Below, piece after piece: positions 17,406 to 26,929 of a stretch of 64,000 nt of DNA. The position numbers and the translations under genes are program-made. Source of the DNA: Streptomonospora alba (GTDB lineage Bacteria; Actinomycetota; Actinomycetes; Streptosporangiales; Streptosporangiaceae); the NCBI RefSeq assembly GCF_000826685.1, contig NZ_JROO01000045.1:1-64000 (forward strand), in the 5' to 3' direction. Within the stretch, counting starts at the first letter, position 1; each line of letters starts with the position of its first letter. Under the pieces are notes generated by a model, which had not been told where the DNA came from, ran no database searches, and was given only the letters and a program-made list of their open reading frames with translations.

Positions 17406-18634
17406 GTGGAGGACTGGGCGGAAATCCGCCGTCTGCGCAAGTCAGAGGGCATGGCGATCAAGGCGATCGCCCGGCAGATGGCCATCTGGAAGAACACCGT
17501 GCGCCGAGCGCTGACCTGCGAGGACCCGCCGCGCTACCAACGGGCGCCGCGGGGATCGGTGGTCGACGCCGTCGAAGGCGAGATCCGGGCGCTGCTCAAA
17601 GCCACCCCGGACATGCCGGCGACGGTGATCGCCGAACGCATCGGCTGGCAGCGCGGCATGACCGTGCTCAAGGACCGCATCCGCCAACTGCGGCCGCTCT
17701 ACCAAGTGCCCGACCCCGCATCGCGCACCCGCTATGAGCCGGGCGGCATCGTCCAGTTCGACCTGTGGTTCCCCCCAACGCCGACGTGCCCTTGGGCGGC
17801 GGCCAGGTGGGGCGCCCTCCGGTGCTGGTGATGGTGCTGGGCTACTCACGCCTGATCATGGCGCGGATGCTGCCCTCGCGCCGGGCCGCGGATTTGACCG
17901 CGGGCACCTGGGCGCTGCTGGAACAGCTGGGCGCCTGCCCCACGACCCTGGTCTGGGACAACGAGAGCGGCATCGGCCGTTGGCGCGGCCGCGACGCACC
18001 CCGGCTGAGTCCGGAGTTCGCCGGTCTGGCCGGGTCGCTGGGCGTGGGGGTGCGCATCCTGCGCCCCCGTGATCCCGAGGCCAAAGGGGTGGTCGAGCGC
18101 GCCAACCGCTACCTGGCGACCTCCTTTGAGCCCGGGCGGCACTACGTCGGCCCGGCCGACTTCAACGCCCAGCTGGGCGACTGGCGCGACGGCGCCAACA
18201 CCCGCATCCACCAGCGTCTGCGCTGCCGGCCCACCGAGCGGCTGGAGGCCGACCGGGCGGCGATGGTCGCCCTGCCGGCCCAGCAGCCCGAGGCAGTGGG
18301 CCATCGCTGGGAGACGTGCCTGGCCCGCGACCACTACATCCGCCTGGACACCTGCGACTACTCGGTGCACCCGTGGGCGGTGGGCCGGCGGGTCGCGGTG
18401 CGCGCCGATCTGGAGGCGGTGCGGGTTTGGCGTCACGGGCACCTGGTGGCCGACCACGCGCGCTGCTGGGCCGCCCACCAGACGCTGAGCGATGCCGCCC
18501 ACTTGCGCGCGGCCACCGCGCTGCGCACCACCGCTATCCACGCGGGCGCCGCTCCGCAGTCCGACGAGGTCCAGCAGCGCGACCTGGCCAGCTACGACCG
18601 CCACTTCGGCACCGCAGAGGAGGTCGTTGCCTGA
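17406..18634 (+). pseudogene. istA: istA transposase, split by a frameshift
   Basis: GTG at 17406 sits eight bases after GGAGGG; an earlier in-frame GTG at 17397 overlaps that ribosome site and is rejected. The N-terminal helix-turn-helix (WAEIRRLRKSEGMAIKAIAR) and the first part of the DDE core (QFDLWFPP) are in one frame up to a run of six C at about 17770-17776. The rest (VLVMVLGYSRL, VWDNESGIG, DPEAKGVVERANRYL) is in the -1 frame. A one-base deletion or sequencing error is simplest; -1 slippage on the C run is possible. All three acidic core positions (D, D, E) are present across the two frames. Confidence 0.85.
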
Positions 18635-19425
18635 TGGCCGCCAAGACCAAGACGGGCGGCGACACCGCGGCCGAGCTGGCCTATCTGACCCGCGCGCTCA
18701 AAGCGCCCTCGCTGCTGGCCGCCATCCAGCGCCTGGGCGAACGCGCCCGCGCAGAATCCTGGACCCACGAGGAGTTCCTGGCTGCTTGCCTGCAGCGCGA
18801 AGTCGCCGCCCGCGAGGAGCACGGCGGCGCTGCGCGCATCAAACACGCCCGCTTTCCCGCACCCAAGAGCTTGGAGGACTTCGATTACGACCATCAGCGC
18901 GGTCTGAGCCGCGAGGCCATCGCCCACCTGGGCACGCTGGACTTCGTGGCGGCCAAGGACAATGTCGTCTTCCTCGGCCCGCCGGGCACCGGCAAGACCC
19001 ATCTGGCCACCGGGCTGGGGATGCGCGCTTGCCAGGCCGGGCACCGGGTCGCCTTCGCCACCGCAGCCCAGTGGGTCAACCGACTGGCCGCGGCGCATGA
19101 GTCGGGGCGATTGGAGGCCGAGCTGACCCGGCTGGCCCGCTATCCGCTGCTGATCATCGACGAGGTCGGCTATATCCCGTTCGACGCCGAGGCGGCCAAC
19201 CTGTTCTTCCAGCTGGTCTCCAACCGCTACGAGCGGGCCAGTCTCATCGTGACCAGCAACAAGCCCTTCGGCCGGTGGGGCGAGGTCTTCGGTGACGACA
19301 CCGTGGCTGCGGCCATGATCGATCGGCTGGTCCATCACGCCGAGGTCCTCGGGTTGAAGGGAGACTTCTACCGGCTCAAAGACCGTGATCTCGGCCGCAC
19401 GCCCGCGGCCGATGCCACCGACTGA
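18634..19425 (+). CDS. istB: IstB-like ATP-binding helper of IS21 transposition
   Basis: 263 residues; the ATG overlaps the istA stop (TGATG), implying translational coupling. It is a AAA+ ATPase of the DnaA/IstB type: Walker A GPPGTGKTHLATGLG at about residue 112, Walker B LLIIDEVGYIP, sensor SNKPFGRWGEVFGD. IstB forms filaments that guide target choice for IstA. The gene looks intact although its istA partner is frameshifted. Confidence 0.92.
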   Translation: MAAKTKTGGDTAAELAYLTRALKAPSLLAAIQRLGERARAESWTHEEFLAACLQREVAAREEHGGAARIKHARFPAPKSLEDFDYDHQRGLSREAIAHLGTLDFVAAKDNVVFLGPPGTGKTHLATGLGMRACQAGHRVAFATAAQWVNRLAAAHESGRLEAELTRLARYPLLIIDEVGYIPFDAEAANLFFQLVSNRYERASLIVTSNKPFGRWGEVFGDDTVAAAMIDRLVHHAEVLGLKGDFYRLKDRDLGRTPAADATD

Positions 19426-19586
19426 CAGCAGTGTTCGAACCAGCTGAAGGGGGTCAGCTTTCAACCGTCATGAAGGGGTCAGTCTTCCACCGCCGTTGAC
19501 ATCAGCCGGCAACGGGCTCAGTGAGCCTTTGCCAACCTGGTGTTCGGGCTGCTCGGAGAGTGTGTACGGCGTGGCGTGGCCAAGAA

Positions 19587-19668
19587 CACGTGAAGCTCCT
19601 GGTAGACGGGCGATTGCCTAGATCAAACCGTCCGACCAGGAGCTTCACGTGCTGTCCTACCCCTCCGA
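19587..19668 (+). pseudogene. 5' leader and first codons of an IS5-like transposase
   Basis: A perfect 17-base inverted repeat (cacgtgaagctcctggt at 19587-19603, accaggagcttcacgtg at 19635-19651) encloses 31 bases. A GTG inside the right arm (19649) opens LSYPSEM, which resembles the start of IS5-type transposases common in Streptomyces. After seven codons the sequence switches to a Sel1-repeat gene, so only the 5' stump remains. Confidence 0.5.
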
Positions 19669-20165
19669 GATGAGCGCTGGTGCCGGCGGGCCGCGGAAGG
19701 CGACCACACCAACGCGATGGTCAACCTGGGTGGGCTGCTGGCACAGGCCGACCGGACAGAGGAAGCCGAATCGTGGTTGCGCCATTCTGCCGGAGGCGGT
19801 CACACCAATGCGATGCACAGCCTCGGGGTGCTGCTGGAGCAGACCGGCCGCAGCGAGGATGCTGAGCGCTGGTGCCGGCGGGCCGCGGAAGGCGACCACA
19901 CCAACGGGATGTACAACCTCCGTCTGCTATATAAGGTCGGCGGCCGCAGTGAGGACGCTGAGCACTGGTGGCGCCGGGCCGGCGAGGGCGACCACACCAA
20001 GGCTATGTACAACCTCGGTCTGCTGCTGGCCCAGGCCGATCGCGTGGGGGATGCCGAGCACTGGTGGCGTCGCGCCGTTGGAGAGGGCGATACCGAAGCG
20101 ATGGTCAACCTCGGTGTGCTCTTGAAGGAGGGCGGCCGCAGCGAGGAGGCCGAACCGTGGTTGCG
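19669..20165 (+). pseudogene. Sel1/TPR-repeat protein fragment, both ends replaced
   Basis: Five tandem units of about 36 residues (WCRRAAEGDHTNAMVNLG, LGVLLEQTGRSEDAERW, WWRRAGEGDHTKAMYNLG and so on) form a Sel1-like solenoid. The 5' side is fused to an IS5-like stump and the 3' side runs into an antisense transposase fragment at about 20166, where the frame becomes meaningless Arg/Gly. The central part of the same gene type is seen as 3' ends at 2-133 and 13448-13579. Confidence 0.75.
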
Positions 20166-20415
20166 CAGAGGCCGCGGGCGGCCGCGGTGTAGAGGGCGGG
20201 CAGGACGTGCAGGCGAGCGGCGGTGAGGTCGTGCACCGATCCGGGTTCGACACCGCCGACGAACAGCGGGAACCCTCCCGGTTCCATCAGCCCTTGCAGG
20301 TTACCTCCGTGGACGTGGGCTTTTCCGGAGTACCAGAGGTCGATCCGCTCGCCTTGAGCAGAGCAGGGCGGGAGGAGCTGACATCGACGAGGATCCATTC
20401 CAGTCAGGAATAGCA
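20166..20415 (-). pseudogene. IS5-type DDE transposase internal fragment
   Basis: The minus strand reads ERIDLWYSGKAHVHGGNLQG then LFVGGVEPGSVHDLTAARLH. The YSGK-x-H-x-HG-N-Q pattern is the core of DDE_Tnp_4 (IS5 group) transposases. It lacks both ends and has a probable frameshift near 20355. Confidence 0.7.
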
Positions 20416-20476
20416 TGCCGCATGACGGGTACCACCGTTTAAGAAACACGAAACCCCTCTGAAAGATTCCCAGAAA

Positions 20477-20800
20477 ATGCGAGAAGAGACAAGCAGATTC
20501 AAGCGGTCAATGATTCGCGTGGCAACGAATAAATTTACCGTTCCGCCAATTTTCCGAGGCACTCAGCTAACGGAGGACGCCTCCCCGGGCGCTGTTCGCT
20601 ATGCGATATTAACCGCAGCCAACGTGGCTGCCGCCTTTTTCGTGCTCGGCTTGATAAGTCTCTACTTCTGGAAAGCCGAGATCGCAGGGATCGCCTGCAT
20701 CCTGTTCGCATTGTTGTGGTTTTTGATCTCTGTACCCCCTAAGTTTTTCCTTTTTCTTGCGGCCAAACAAAGGGAGAGTCGTGGGTATGGTGCGGAGTAG
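20477..20800 (+). CDS. small membrane protein, candidate RHS2 immunity paralog
   Basis: 107 residues, ATG with a weak GAAAG upstream. Two hydrophobic segments (about 46-66 and 69-95) follow a charged N-terminus. It is a clear paralog of the 107-residue protein at 21080-21403: FKRSMIRVA against FERSMVRLA, GTQLTEDASP against GTPPTENDSP, WFLISVPPK against WFLLIVLPK. One TTA leucine codon. Family unknown. A tandem of related small membrane proteins beside an RHS gene suggests immunity, this copy perhaps for a lost toxin variant. Confidence 0.65.
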   Translation: MREETSRFKRSMIRVATNKFTVPPIFRGTQLTEDASPGAVRYAILTAANVAAAFFVLGLISLYFWKAEIAGIACILFALLWFLISVPPKFFLFLAAKQRESRGYGAE

Positions 20801-21079
20801 GGTCTCTTTGACTTTTCTTGAGCATTCAGTCGGCCACCTGCCCCTCTGTTGCCTGCCGTGAGCGGGTGCCCTGGTAGCGCGCAATCGGTGGGGATGCCCG
20901 GAGGGACTTCCGTGTCACGAATAGCGGATTCCAACGCGACTGAACCCGGCCTCCTGGTCTTTAATTTATTACCGATGAATGACGCGGGAGTCTCGGCGGC
21001 GAAATCGGTCGGAATATCGACGACAATTCCGGTCGAGCGGGCGCTCCAGTCTTTTCAAGTTCTGACGCCGAGTAATTTT

Positions 21080-21403
21080 CTAGTCCGCGCTGAGATCTTG
21101 CCTCTTCGATTTCCTGATATAGAAGATCAGGACAATTTTCGGAAGTACAATCAGAAGGAACCATAGAAAAGTGACTGCAGAGAAAATGATTCCCCCAGTA
21201 ATACTGTCTTCGAGGTATACGCTCAGCAATACGATACCGACCAGTGGGGCAATTGGAAGGGATGCCGAGATGGCGATGTTTCGAACTGTTTCCGGGGAAT
21301 CGTTCTCAGTGGGGGGAGTGCCCAAGTAAAAGAAGGGGAGCAGGATTCTGCTCTTTGCGAGTCGGACCATCGACCGCTCGAACAGGCTTGATGATTCGTT
21401 CAT
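21080..21403 (-). CDS. small membrane protein, candidate immunity protein of RHS2
   Basis: 107 residues. I chose the ATG at 21403 because the protein then aligns end to end with its paralog at 20477-20800 and has the same length; an upstream GTG at 21463 would add 20 residues without a ribosome site. It has two hydrophobic segments (IAISASLPIAPLVGIVLLSV and IIFSAVTFLWFLLIVLPKIV). It starts 70 bases after the RHS2 stop on the same strand, the classical place of an immunity gene. A membrane immunity protein would fit a membrane-active toxin tip. Function is inferred from position. Confidence 0.65.
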   Translation of the reverse strand: MNESSSLFERSMVRLAKSRILLPFFYLGTPPTENDSPETVRNIAISASLPIAPLVGIVLLSVYLEDSITGGIIFSAVTFLWFLLIVLPKIVLIFYIRKSKRQDLSAD

Positions 21404-21473
21404 TACGGAGGCAGCTCCCTTCCAGGGGGTACGGCGGGCGCAGCACTCCACGCCCGCCTTCACAACGTAGTGG

Positions 21474-24400
21474 TTAAGTCAATCCGTGAACAGCCAGATT
21501 GAATCCCATGCCGGTCCACATTCCGAAGTTCACCGGCATCGGCCCCGTGATAGCGCCGCCTACGCCGCCCCATGCCCCAGCCGAAGCGACCTGGCCGCCC
21601 GATCCCCCTGCGAGAGAGGCGCCAAGCGCTCCTCCGGCCGCGCCGGCAGCGGCTCCACCCACCGCCATTCCGGCCAAGCAGGCAGGTGCGGTAACCGCGC
21701 ACGCTCCAGCGGCGGCGAAGCCGGCGGCCATTGCCATACTTCCGACGCTTGCCCCAAGCCTTCCGCCTGCCTGCGCCGACATCAGGCCGGTGGGGTCGGT
21801 GTTGTTGATGGGATCACACCCGGCGTAGGTGTAGTTGTTGCGTTCTTGCCTGCTGGGGTCGGGTTGGGTGAACTGGTTGATGCCGGGTGAGAAGAACCGG
21901 TGGCCCAGGTGCAGGGTTCCGTTCTGGAACTGATACGCCCCGGTGTAGGTGAAGGGGTTCAACCCTGCGGCCCGGGTATCGGCGTCACCGGCAGCGTTGG
22001 TGGTGGTTTGGCCGTAGGGGGTGTAGTCGTAGTCCACCGCCGGCGCATCGGCCTCCGAGCCTGCCTGGGTGACCGACAGCACCGAGCTCTGATGATCGGT
22101 CGTGTAGTGGTAGCGGGTGTCGTCGGCCCCGTCGATCATCGAGATCAACGTGCCATTCGGGTCGCGCACATAGCGGGTGCGCTCCCCGTCGGAGGCGATG
22201 TCGCTGATGCCCAGGGCGGTGTTGACCACCTGGCGATCGATGCGGGTGTCGCCCTTGATGTCGGTGATCCCGCGCACCTGGGTGGAGTTCGCGGTGTCGT
22301 AGCTGATGGAGGTCTGCAGGTCGCCCTGGGCCGTGTCGGTCTTGGTCCACTGGTTGGTGGGCGAGTACTGCAGTTGGGCGCCAGCCTTCTCGACGAGGTT
22401 GCCCGCCTTGTCGTGGGCGAGTTCGTCGCCGCGCGCCTGGGTGGCCTGGTCGGCGTTGTTGTAGGTGAACTCGTCGCCTCCGGCGCTTAGCAGGTTGCCG
22501 GCGTCGTCGTAGGTGTAGTCGGTCTCGCCGTCGGAGGTGAGGCGGTCCATACCGTCGTAGGTGTAGTCCTCGGTCTCACCGTCGACGGTCGTGGACTGCA
22601 ACTGTCCGGAGTCGGACCCGTCGTTGTCGTAGGAGTAGGACGCCTTGGTCACGATTTCACCCGCGGCGTTGGTCGCCTCGAGGCTCGTCAGGCGGCCGGA
22701 TTCGTCGTAGTCCTTGGACTGGGTGGCCCCGTCCGGGTGCTCGATACCGGTACGGCGGTTGTTCTCGTCGTAGTCGAAGGCGGTGGTGGCCCCGGTAGGG
22801 TCGGTGAGCTCGTCCAGGCGGAAGGCGGCGTCGTAGGTGTAGGTGGTGGTCGCGCCCAGCTCGGTCATCTCGGTGAGGTTGCCGGCCGCGTCGTAGGCGT
22901 AGGTGGTCTTCTCTTCGCCGTCGGCGTCGCTGCGCACGGTCTTGAGGAGGTCGCCGCGCCCGTCGTAGGTGTAGGACAGGCTGGCCTGGTCGGTGTGGGT
23001 GGCGGTGGTGCGGCCGTTGCCGTCGTAGGTGGTGGACTGGATCAGCTCACCGTCGCGGCTGATCGAGACGACCCGGTCGAGCTTGTCGTAGCCGTACTCC
23101 AGTTTCACCCCGTTCCCGTCAGTGACGCTGGTGACCCGCGACAGGGCATCGTAGGTGTAGGTCATAGCGCCGATGGGGCCGGGCTCCTCCAGCTTCACCA
23201 TGTTGCCCGCGGCGTCGTAGTCGTAGGTGGTGCGGTTGAGGTTGCCGTCGGTGACCGAGGCGACGGTGCCGTTGCCGTTGTAGGACAGCGAGGCGACCGT
23301 GATGTCCTCGTCGGTGGAGCGATACCGCAGCGGGTTGCCGGCCTGGTCGTAGGTGATGGTGTGCTCGTCGCCGTCGGGGCTGGTCACCGAGGTCGGCTTG
23401 GTGGGGTTGGCCGAGTCGGCGTAGCCGATGCTGGTCTCAGCTCCGGTGGGCAGTTCGGTGCCGATGAGGTTGTTGGCGTTGTCGTAGTCGTAGGTGACCG
23501 AGGCGTCCAGGGCGTCGGTGGTGGTGGCCACGTCGGAGTTGGCCGTCCACTCCTGGGAGCGGGAGTTGTCCACCTGGTCGGTGGCCGTGGTCTGGCGGCC
23601 CTGGTCGTCGAACTCGAAGACCGACTCGCCGCCGTTGGGGTCGGTGACCGTCGTTTCGCCGTCGCCGTGGTCGAACTCGGTGGTGGCGCCGCCGTCCTCG
23701 GTGGGCGCGGTCAGCGAGGTCACCCGCCCCTGGGTGTCGTAGGACAGTTGCCAGGTGGCGCCGGTGGCGTCGGTGATCGAGGTGAGGTAGCCGTCGGTGT
23801 AGCCGAAGTCGATCTCCTGGCCGGCCCGGTCGACCAGCGTCGATGGCTGGTGCGAGTCGCCGGAGTACTCATAGGCGGCCGCGGTCTCGCCCGTCGGGTC
23901 GATCAGCCGGGTGGGGCGGATGTTCTCCTCGTCCCACTCGACGCGGGTGGTGCGGCCCTGGGTGTCGGTGGCCGAGGCGAGGTTGCCGCCGGTGGTGTAG
24001 CGCAGGTCGATCTTGTTGCCGTTGCGGTCACTGCGGGCGGTGGCCCAGCCGGAGGAGTTGAAGTACCAGACCTCGTCTTGGAACCGGCCCTTGGTGTAGG
24101 TGAGGGTGAAGGTGCCGTTGGCCAGCTCGACCAGTTCGGCGTTGACCCCGGAGGGGGTCTCCCACCCGCCGTCGCCGTCGGAGTGGAAGGTGTCGCAGGA
24201 GCCGGTGGGGCCGTGGAAGGCGATGCGGTCGGACTCGATCATCAGCCCGATGTCGCGGCCGTAGGACTGCTTCCACTTGGTGGTCAGGTCCCGGGAGTTG
24301 TAGACGCTGTTGAAGTTCAGGTCCAGCCCCGTGCCGCGTATGGTCAGGTCGCGGTGGCGCAGCACGGCGTTGCCCGACTCCACGTTGATGTCCAGATCCA

Positions 24401-24728
24401 GGCGGTCGCTGATCTGGTGGCGCTCCATCGGGTACCAGGAGTGGATGCCGAGGTTCTCCCCGCCGGTGGAGCAGGACCAGCCGGGGCTGCGCTGCTGCTC
24501 CTGGTCATCGGCGTCGGCGGGGCGCCAGGCCTGTTCGGGAGGTTTGCCGCCGGCGGGTTTCTGATCGGCCTTGCTCGGTGACCAGGTGTCGGGGGCGGGG
24601 ACGGTGCGTTCGGCGGGGGAGTGGGGGCTGTTCTCATCGGCCAGAGCGGGCGGGGCCGCGAGCAGGGACGCGCCGAGCACCAGGGTGGTGGCGGCCGCCC
24701 CCACGGCAGTGAAGGGTCGTGATCGCAC
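21474..24728 (-). CDS. exported RHS/YD-repeat polymorphic toxin protein (RHS2)
   Basis: 1,084 residues from GTG at 24728, chosen because it gives a clean signal peptide (residues 1-30, ending PPALA); the longer open frame upstream has no signal. A DUF6531-like N-domain (SWYPMERHQISDRLDLDINV) is followed by many YD repeats and the RHS core at about 920-980 (HRFFSPGINQFTQPDP, NNTDPTGL). The last ~105 residues after DPTG are almost all Gly, Ala, Val and Ser (AAGFAAAGACAV, GGAAAGAAGGALGASLAGG), a glycine-zipper-like tip that could insert into membranes. It is divergent from the FG-GAP gene. Confidence 0.9.
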   Translation of the reverse strand: MRSRPFTAVGAAATTLVLGASLLAAPPALADENSPHSPAERTVPAPDTWSPSKADQKPAGGKPPEQAWRPADADDQEQQRSPGWSCSTGGENLGIHSWYPMERHQISDRLDLDINVESGNAVLRHRDLTIRGTGLDLNFNSVYNSRDLTTKWKQSYGRDIGLMIESDRIAFHGPTGSCDTFHSDGDGGWETPSGVNAELVELANGTFTLTYTKGRFQDEVWYFNSSGWATARSDRNGNKIDLRYTTGGNLASATDTQGRTTRVEWDEENIRPTRLIDPTGETAAAYEYSGDSHQPSTLVDRAGQEIDFGYTDGYLTSITDATGATWQLSYDTQGRVTSLTAPTEDGGATTEFDHGDGETTVTDPNGGESVFEFDDQGRQTTATDQVDNSRSQEWTANSDVATTTDALDASVTYDYDNANNLIGTELPTGAETSIGYADSANPTKPTSVTSPDGDEHTITYDQAGNPLRYRSTDEDITVASLSYNGNGTVASVTDGNLNRTTYDYDAAGNMVKLEEPGPIGAMTYTYDALSRVTSVTDGNGVKLEYGYDKLDRVVSISRDGELIQSTTYDGNGRTTATHTDQASLSYTYDGRGDLLKTVRSDADGEEKTTYAYDAAGNLTEMTELGATTTYTYDAAFRLDELTDPTGATTAFDYDENNRRTGIEHPDGATQSKDYDESGRLTSLEATNAAGEIVTKASYSYDNDGSDSGQLQSTTVDGETEDYTYDGMDRLTSDGETDYTYDDAGNLLSAGGDEFTYNNADQATQARGDELAHDKAGNLVEKAGAQLQYSPTNQWTKTDTAQGDLQTSISYDTANSTQVRGITDIKGDTRIDRQVVNTALGISDIASDGERTRYVRDPNGTLISMIDGADDTRYHYTTDHQSSVLSVTQAGSEADAPAVDYDYTPYGQTTTNAAGDADTRAAGLNPFTYTGAYQFQNGTLHLGHRFFSPGINQFTQPDPSRQERNNYTYAGCDPINNTDPTGLMSAQAGGRLGASVGSMAMAAGFAAAGACAVTAPACLAGMAVGGAAAGAAGGALGASLAGGSGGQVASAGAWGGVGGAITGPMPVNFGMWTGMGFNLAVHGLT

Positions 24729-25447
24729 GCAGGGGTTCCATTCGCTCGATCGGGGGATATCCGGGTGTGCCGGCTGTGGCGGGCCGGGCGAGCGGGAACC
24801 GGTGGGGCGCCAGAGCGGCACGGAAAACCTACGGAGCGTCGATCCGCGTCGGCAAGAACCTCCGGGCGGAGTTGGCGGCCCCGCCGAATCGGGCGTTTCA
24901 ATACAGCTGGAGCATGGCACAGAAGTCACGACCTGCATTGGAAACACCACTTACAGCCCCCGTGACGGTTGCACTGAGTACCCATGATGATCACGTGGGT
25001 GACCGGAAACGGTCATGCGCGTCTGCGGAACCGGCTCGCCCTTGTCGGGCGCGAGCGGTACCGCACGGGTGGTGCAAGCGACGACCCGTGGCGAGGGGCC
25101 TCCTGCGATTCAGAGCGACGCGGCGACTCTCGTCGGCGTTGTTGATCTCGCGCCGCTAAACACTGCCACTGTCCGCATTCGGCCACTGAACCATGCGTCA
25201 CACCCTTATGCCGCCCGCACGGAAGCGGCGCACGGATCACTCCCCGCTGCTGCTCGACGCGCTCGTTCCACACACCACCAGCGTTGAAACGCGCATCTGC
25301 CTCCACAGCAGGCGCACCCAGCCGAGGCCCTTGCCGCGGCATCGGCGCATTCGTACGTTGCCCCTGCCGTCCCGGCCCCGGTTCCCGCTCGCCCGGGTGC
25401 GCCTCGGCGGTCACGCATCCACCCGTCCCCAGCGAACGGACTCCGTC
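24729..25447. other. divergent promoter region between RHS2 and the FG-GAP gene
   Basis: 719 bases without a supported gene. Both neighbours start here and point outward, so it must hold both promoters. I could not assign -35/-10 boxes. Open frames on either strand are Pro/Arg-rich shadows. Confidence 0.5.
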
Positions 25448-26881
25448 ATGCCTCCAACACATCGCCTTGGCCTCGCCGGTGCCGCCGGCCTGCTCCTGGG
25501 CCTGGGCCTGCTCCAGCCACCGCCCGCCCACGCCGACCCCGACGAGCCGGAGGGCGGCGGCGGAGACGCCGCCGCCTGCTGCGGCTACACCGCCCCGCCC
25601 GATCTGGTCGTCGGTGCCCCCGAGGGCCTCGGCGGAAACGACGTGCGCGGCGGCTACGTCGACATCATCGTCACCGGCCCCGACGGTCTCGACACCTCCC
25701 AAGCCACCCGGATCGACCAGTCCTCTACCGGTGTGGGCGGCGCCCCCGAGGCCGGCGACCGCTTCGGCGACGTGGTGCGCACCGCCGACGTCGACGGCGA
25801 CGCCTACGCCGACCACATCATCGCCGCCCCCGGCGAGGACGTGCAGGAGCACACCGACGCGGGCCTGGTCCAGATCGTCTTCGGCTCGGCCGAGGGGCCC
25901 ACCGGGACGGCGCTGACCCTGCACTCCCCGCGCCAGGACCGCGGCGATACCCACTTCGGCACCGCACTGGCCACGGCCGACTTCGACGACGACGGACTGG
26001 CCGATGTGGCCGTGGGCGCGCAAAACCAGGTCACCGTGCTGTGGGGCCGCGAAGATCTCGACGAGTCCCCCAGCGACCCGCCGACCACGGTGTTCAACGC
26101 CGCCCCCGCACCCGCCGACGGCGTCCAGGCCTTGGCCGCCGCCGACATCGACGGCGACACCCACCCCGACCTGGCCGTCTCCTCCGCCCGCGACGGCGAG
26201 GCCCCGGGAGGCGACCTGCAGGTCTTCACCGGCGCCGATCTCAAGGCCTCCACCGCCCGCGCCGGGAGCATCACGACCCCCCGCCCGCTGAACGAGCCCA
26301 TCACTCTGCCCGAGGACACTTCCGACATCGCCGCCGGCGATATCGACGCCGACGGCCACGCCGAGGTGGCGGCCGTTTTCGACGACCACGCGGGCCGCGT
26401 CTTCGACGGCACTGCCGCGGGGCTCGGCGCGCCGGGCACCGAACTGGACGCGGAGTTGGGCTCCTCGTCGGTGGCGCTGGGCGATATCGACGCCGACGGC
26501 CACGCCGACATCGCCGTGGGCGATGCCGCCCGGGCCTCCGGTGCCGACGAGGCCAATGCCGGCGGTGTCGACATCGTCTACGGCGGCCCCGACGGTCCGA
26601 CCGGGCGCCGCCAGTCCTTCCAGCAGAGTTCGCCCGGGGTGGCCGGGGCGGGCGAGGCCGGCGATCGCATGGGGGCCGAGGTCGCCCTTCTCGATCTCAC
26701 CGGCTACGGCCACCGCGACCTCGTCGCCGGTACCCCCGGCGAGAACGGCGGCGACGGTTCCATCGTCGTGTTGTATGCCGCCGACGACGGGCTCAGCGCG
26801 GACGGGTCGCAGAACTTCGGTAGCGGCACCCTGGGGATGGACGGCAGCGATGCCGAGTTCGGCCGCGGCCTGCCCCGATAA
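25448..26881 (+). CDS. secreted FG-GAP/integrin-alpha-like beta-propeller protein
   Basis: 477 residues from ATG 25448, which gives a signal peptide ending PPPAHA (about residue 29); upstream in-frame sequence is Pro/Arg-rich and rejected. Seven or so FG-GAP repeats form a beta-propeller: calcium-loop motifs DVDGDAYAD, DFDDDGLAD, DIDGDTHPD, DIDADGHAE and DIDADGHAD recur every ~55-60 residues, with PDLVVGAPEG and GDRFGDVV between them. An early CC pair (AAACCGY) is unusual. Such proteins are extracellular and calcium-stabilised and often mediate adhesion. It sits head to head with RHS2, as the LamG protein accompanies RHS1. Confidence 0.85.
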   Translation: MPPTHRLGLAGAAGLLLGLGLLQPPPAHADPDEPEGGGGDAAACCGYTAPPDLVVGAPEGLGGNDVRGGYVDIIVTGPDGLDTSQATRIDQSSTGVGGAPEAGDRFGDVVRTADVDGDAYADHIIAAPGEDVQEHTDAGLVQIVFGSAEGPTGTALTLHSPRQDRGDTHFGTALATADFDDDGLADVAVGAQNQVTVLWGREDLDESPSDPPTTVFNAAPAPADGVQALAAADIDGDTHPDLAVSSARDGEAPGGDLQVFTGADLKASTARAGSITTPRPLNEPITLPEDTSDIAAGDIDADGHAEVAAVFDDHAGRVFDGTAAGLGAPGTELDAELGSSSVALGDIDADGHADIAVGDAARASGADEANAGGVDIVYGGPDGPTGRRQSFQQSSPGVAGAGEAGDRMGAEVALLDLTGYGHRDLVAGTPGENGGDGSIVVLYAADDGLSADGSQNFGSGTLGMDGSDAEFGRGLPR

Positions 26882-26895
26882 CACACCACCTGCCT

Positions 26896-26929
26896 GCCCC
26901 TGGGGTGCTGCTGACAAGGCCCCAGGGGC
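26896..26929 (+). terminator. hairpin terminator after the FG-GAP gene
   Basis: Perfect 10-base stem gcccctgggg / ccccaggggc with a 14-base loop, starting 14 bases after the stop codon. Confidence 0.75.

Larger units (their letters stand above)
17326..19501 (+). mobile_element. IS21-family insertion sequence
   Basis: The element carries istA and istB overlapping at TGATG. Its ends are related inverted sequences: left TGTCGACGACACGTGAATAC followed by tgacccc, right (read on the minus strand) TGTCAACGGCGGTGGAAGAC followed by tgacccc. Each end holds a second ctgaccccct-type repeat, as in IS21 multiple terminal repeats. Length is 2,176 bases. No clear target duplication is visible beside the ends. 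Confidence 0.85.

Noticed and set aside
22737-24581. Long plus-strand open frame opposite RHS2
   Set aside because: Shadow frame; Val/Gly-rich repeats mirror the YD repeats on the other strand.
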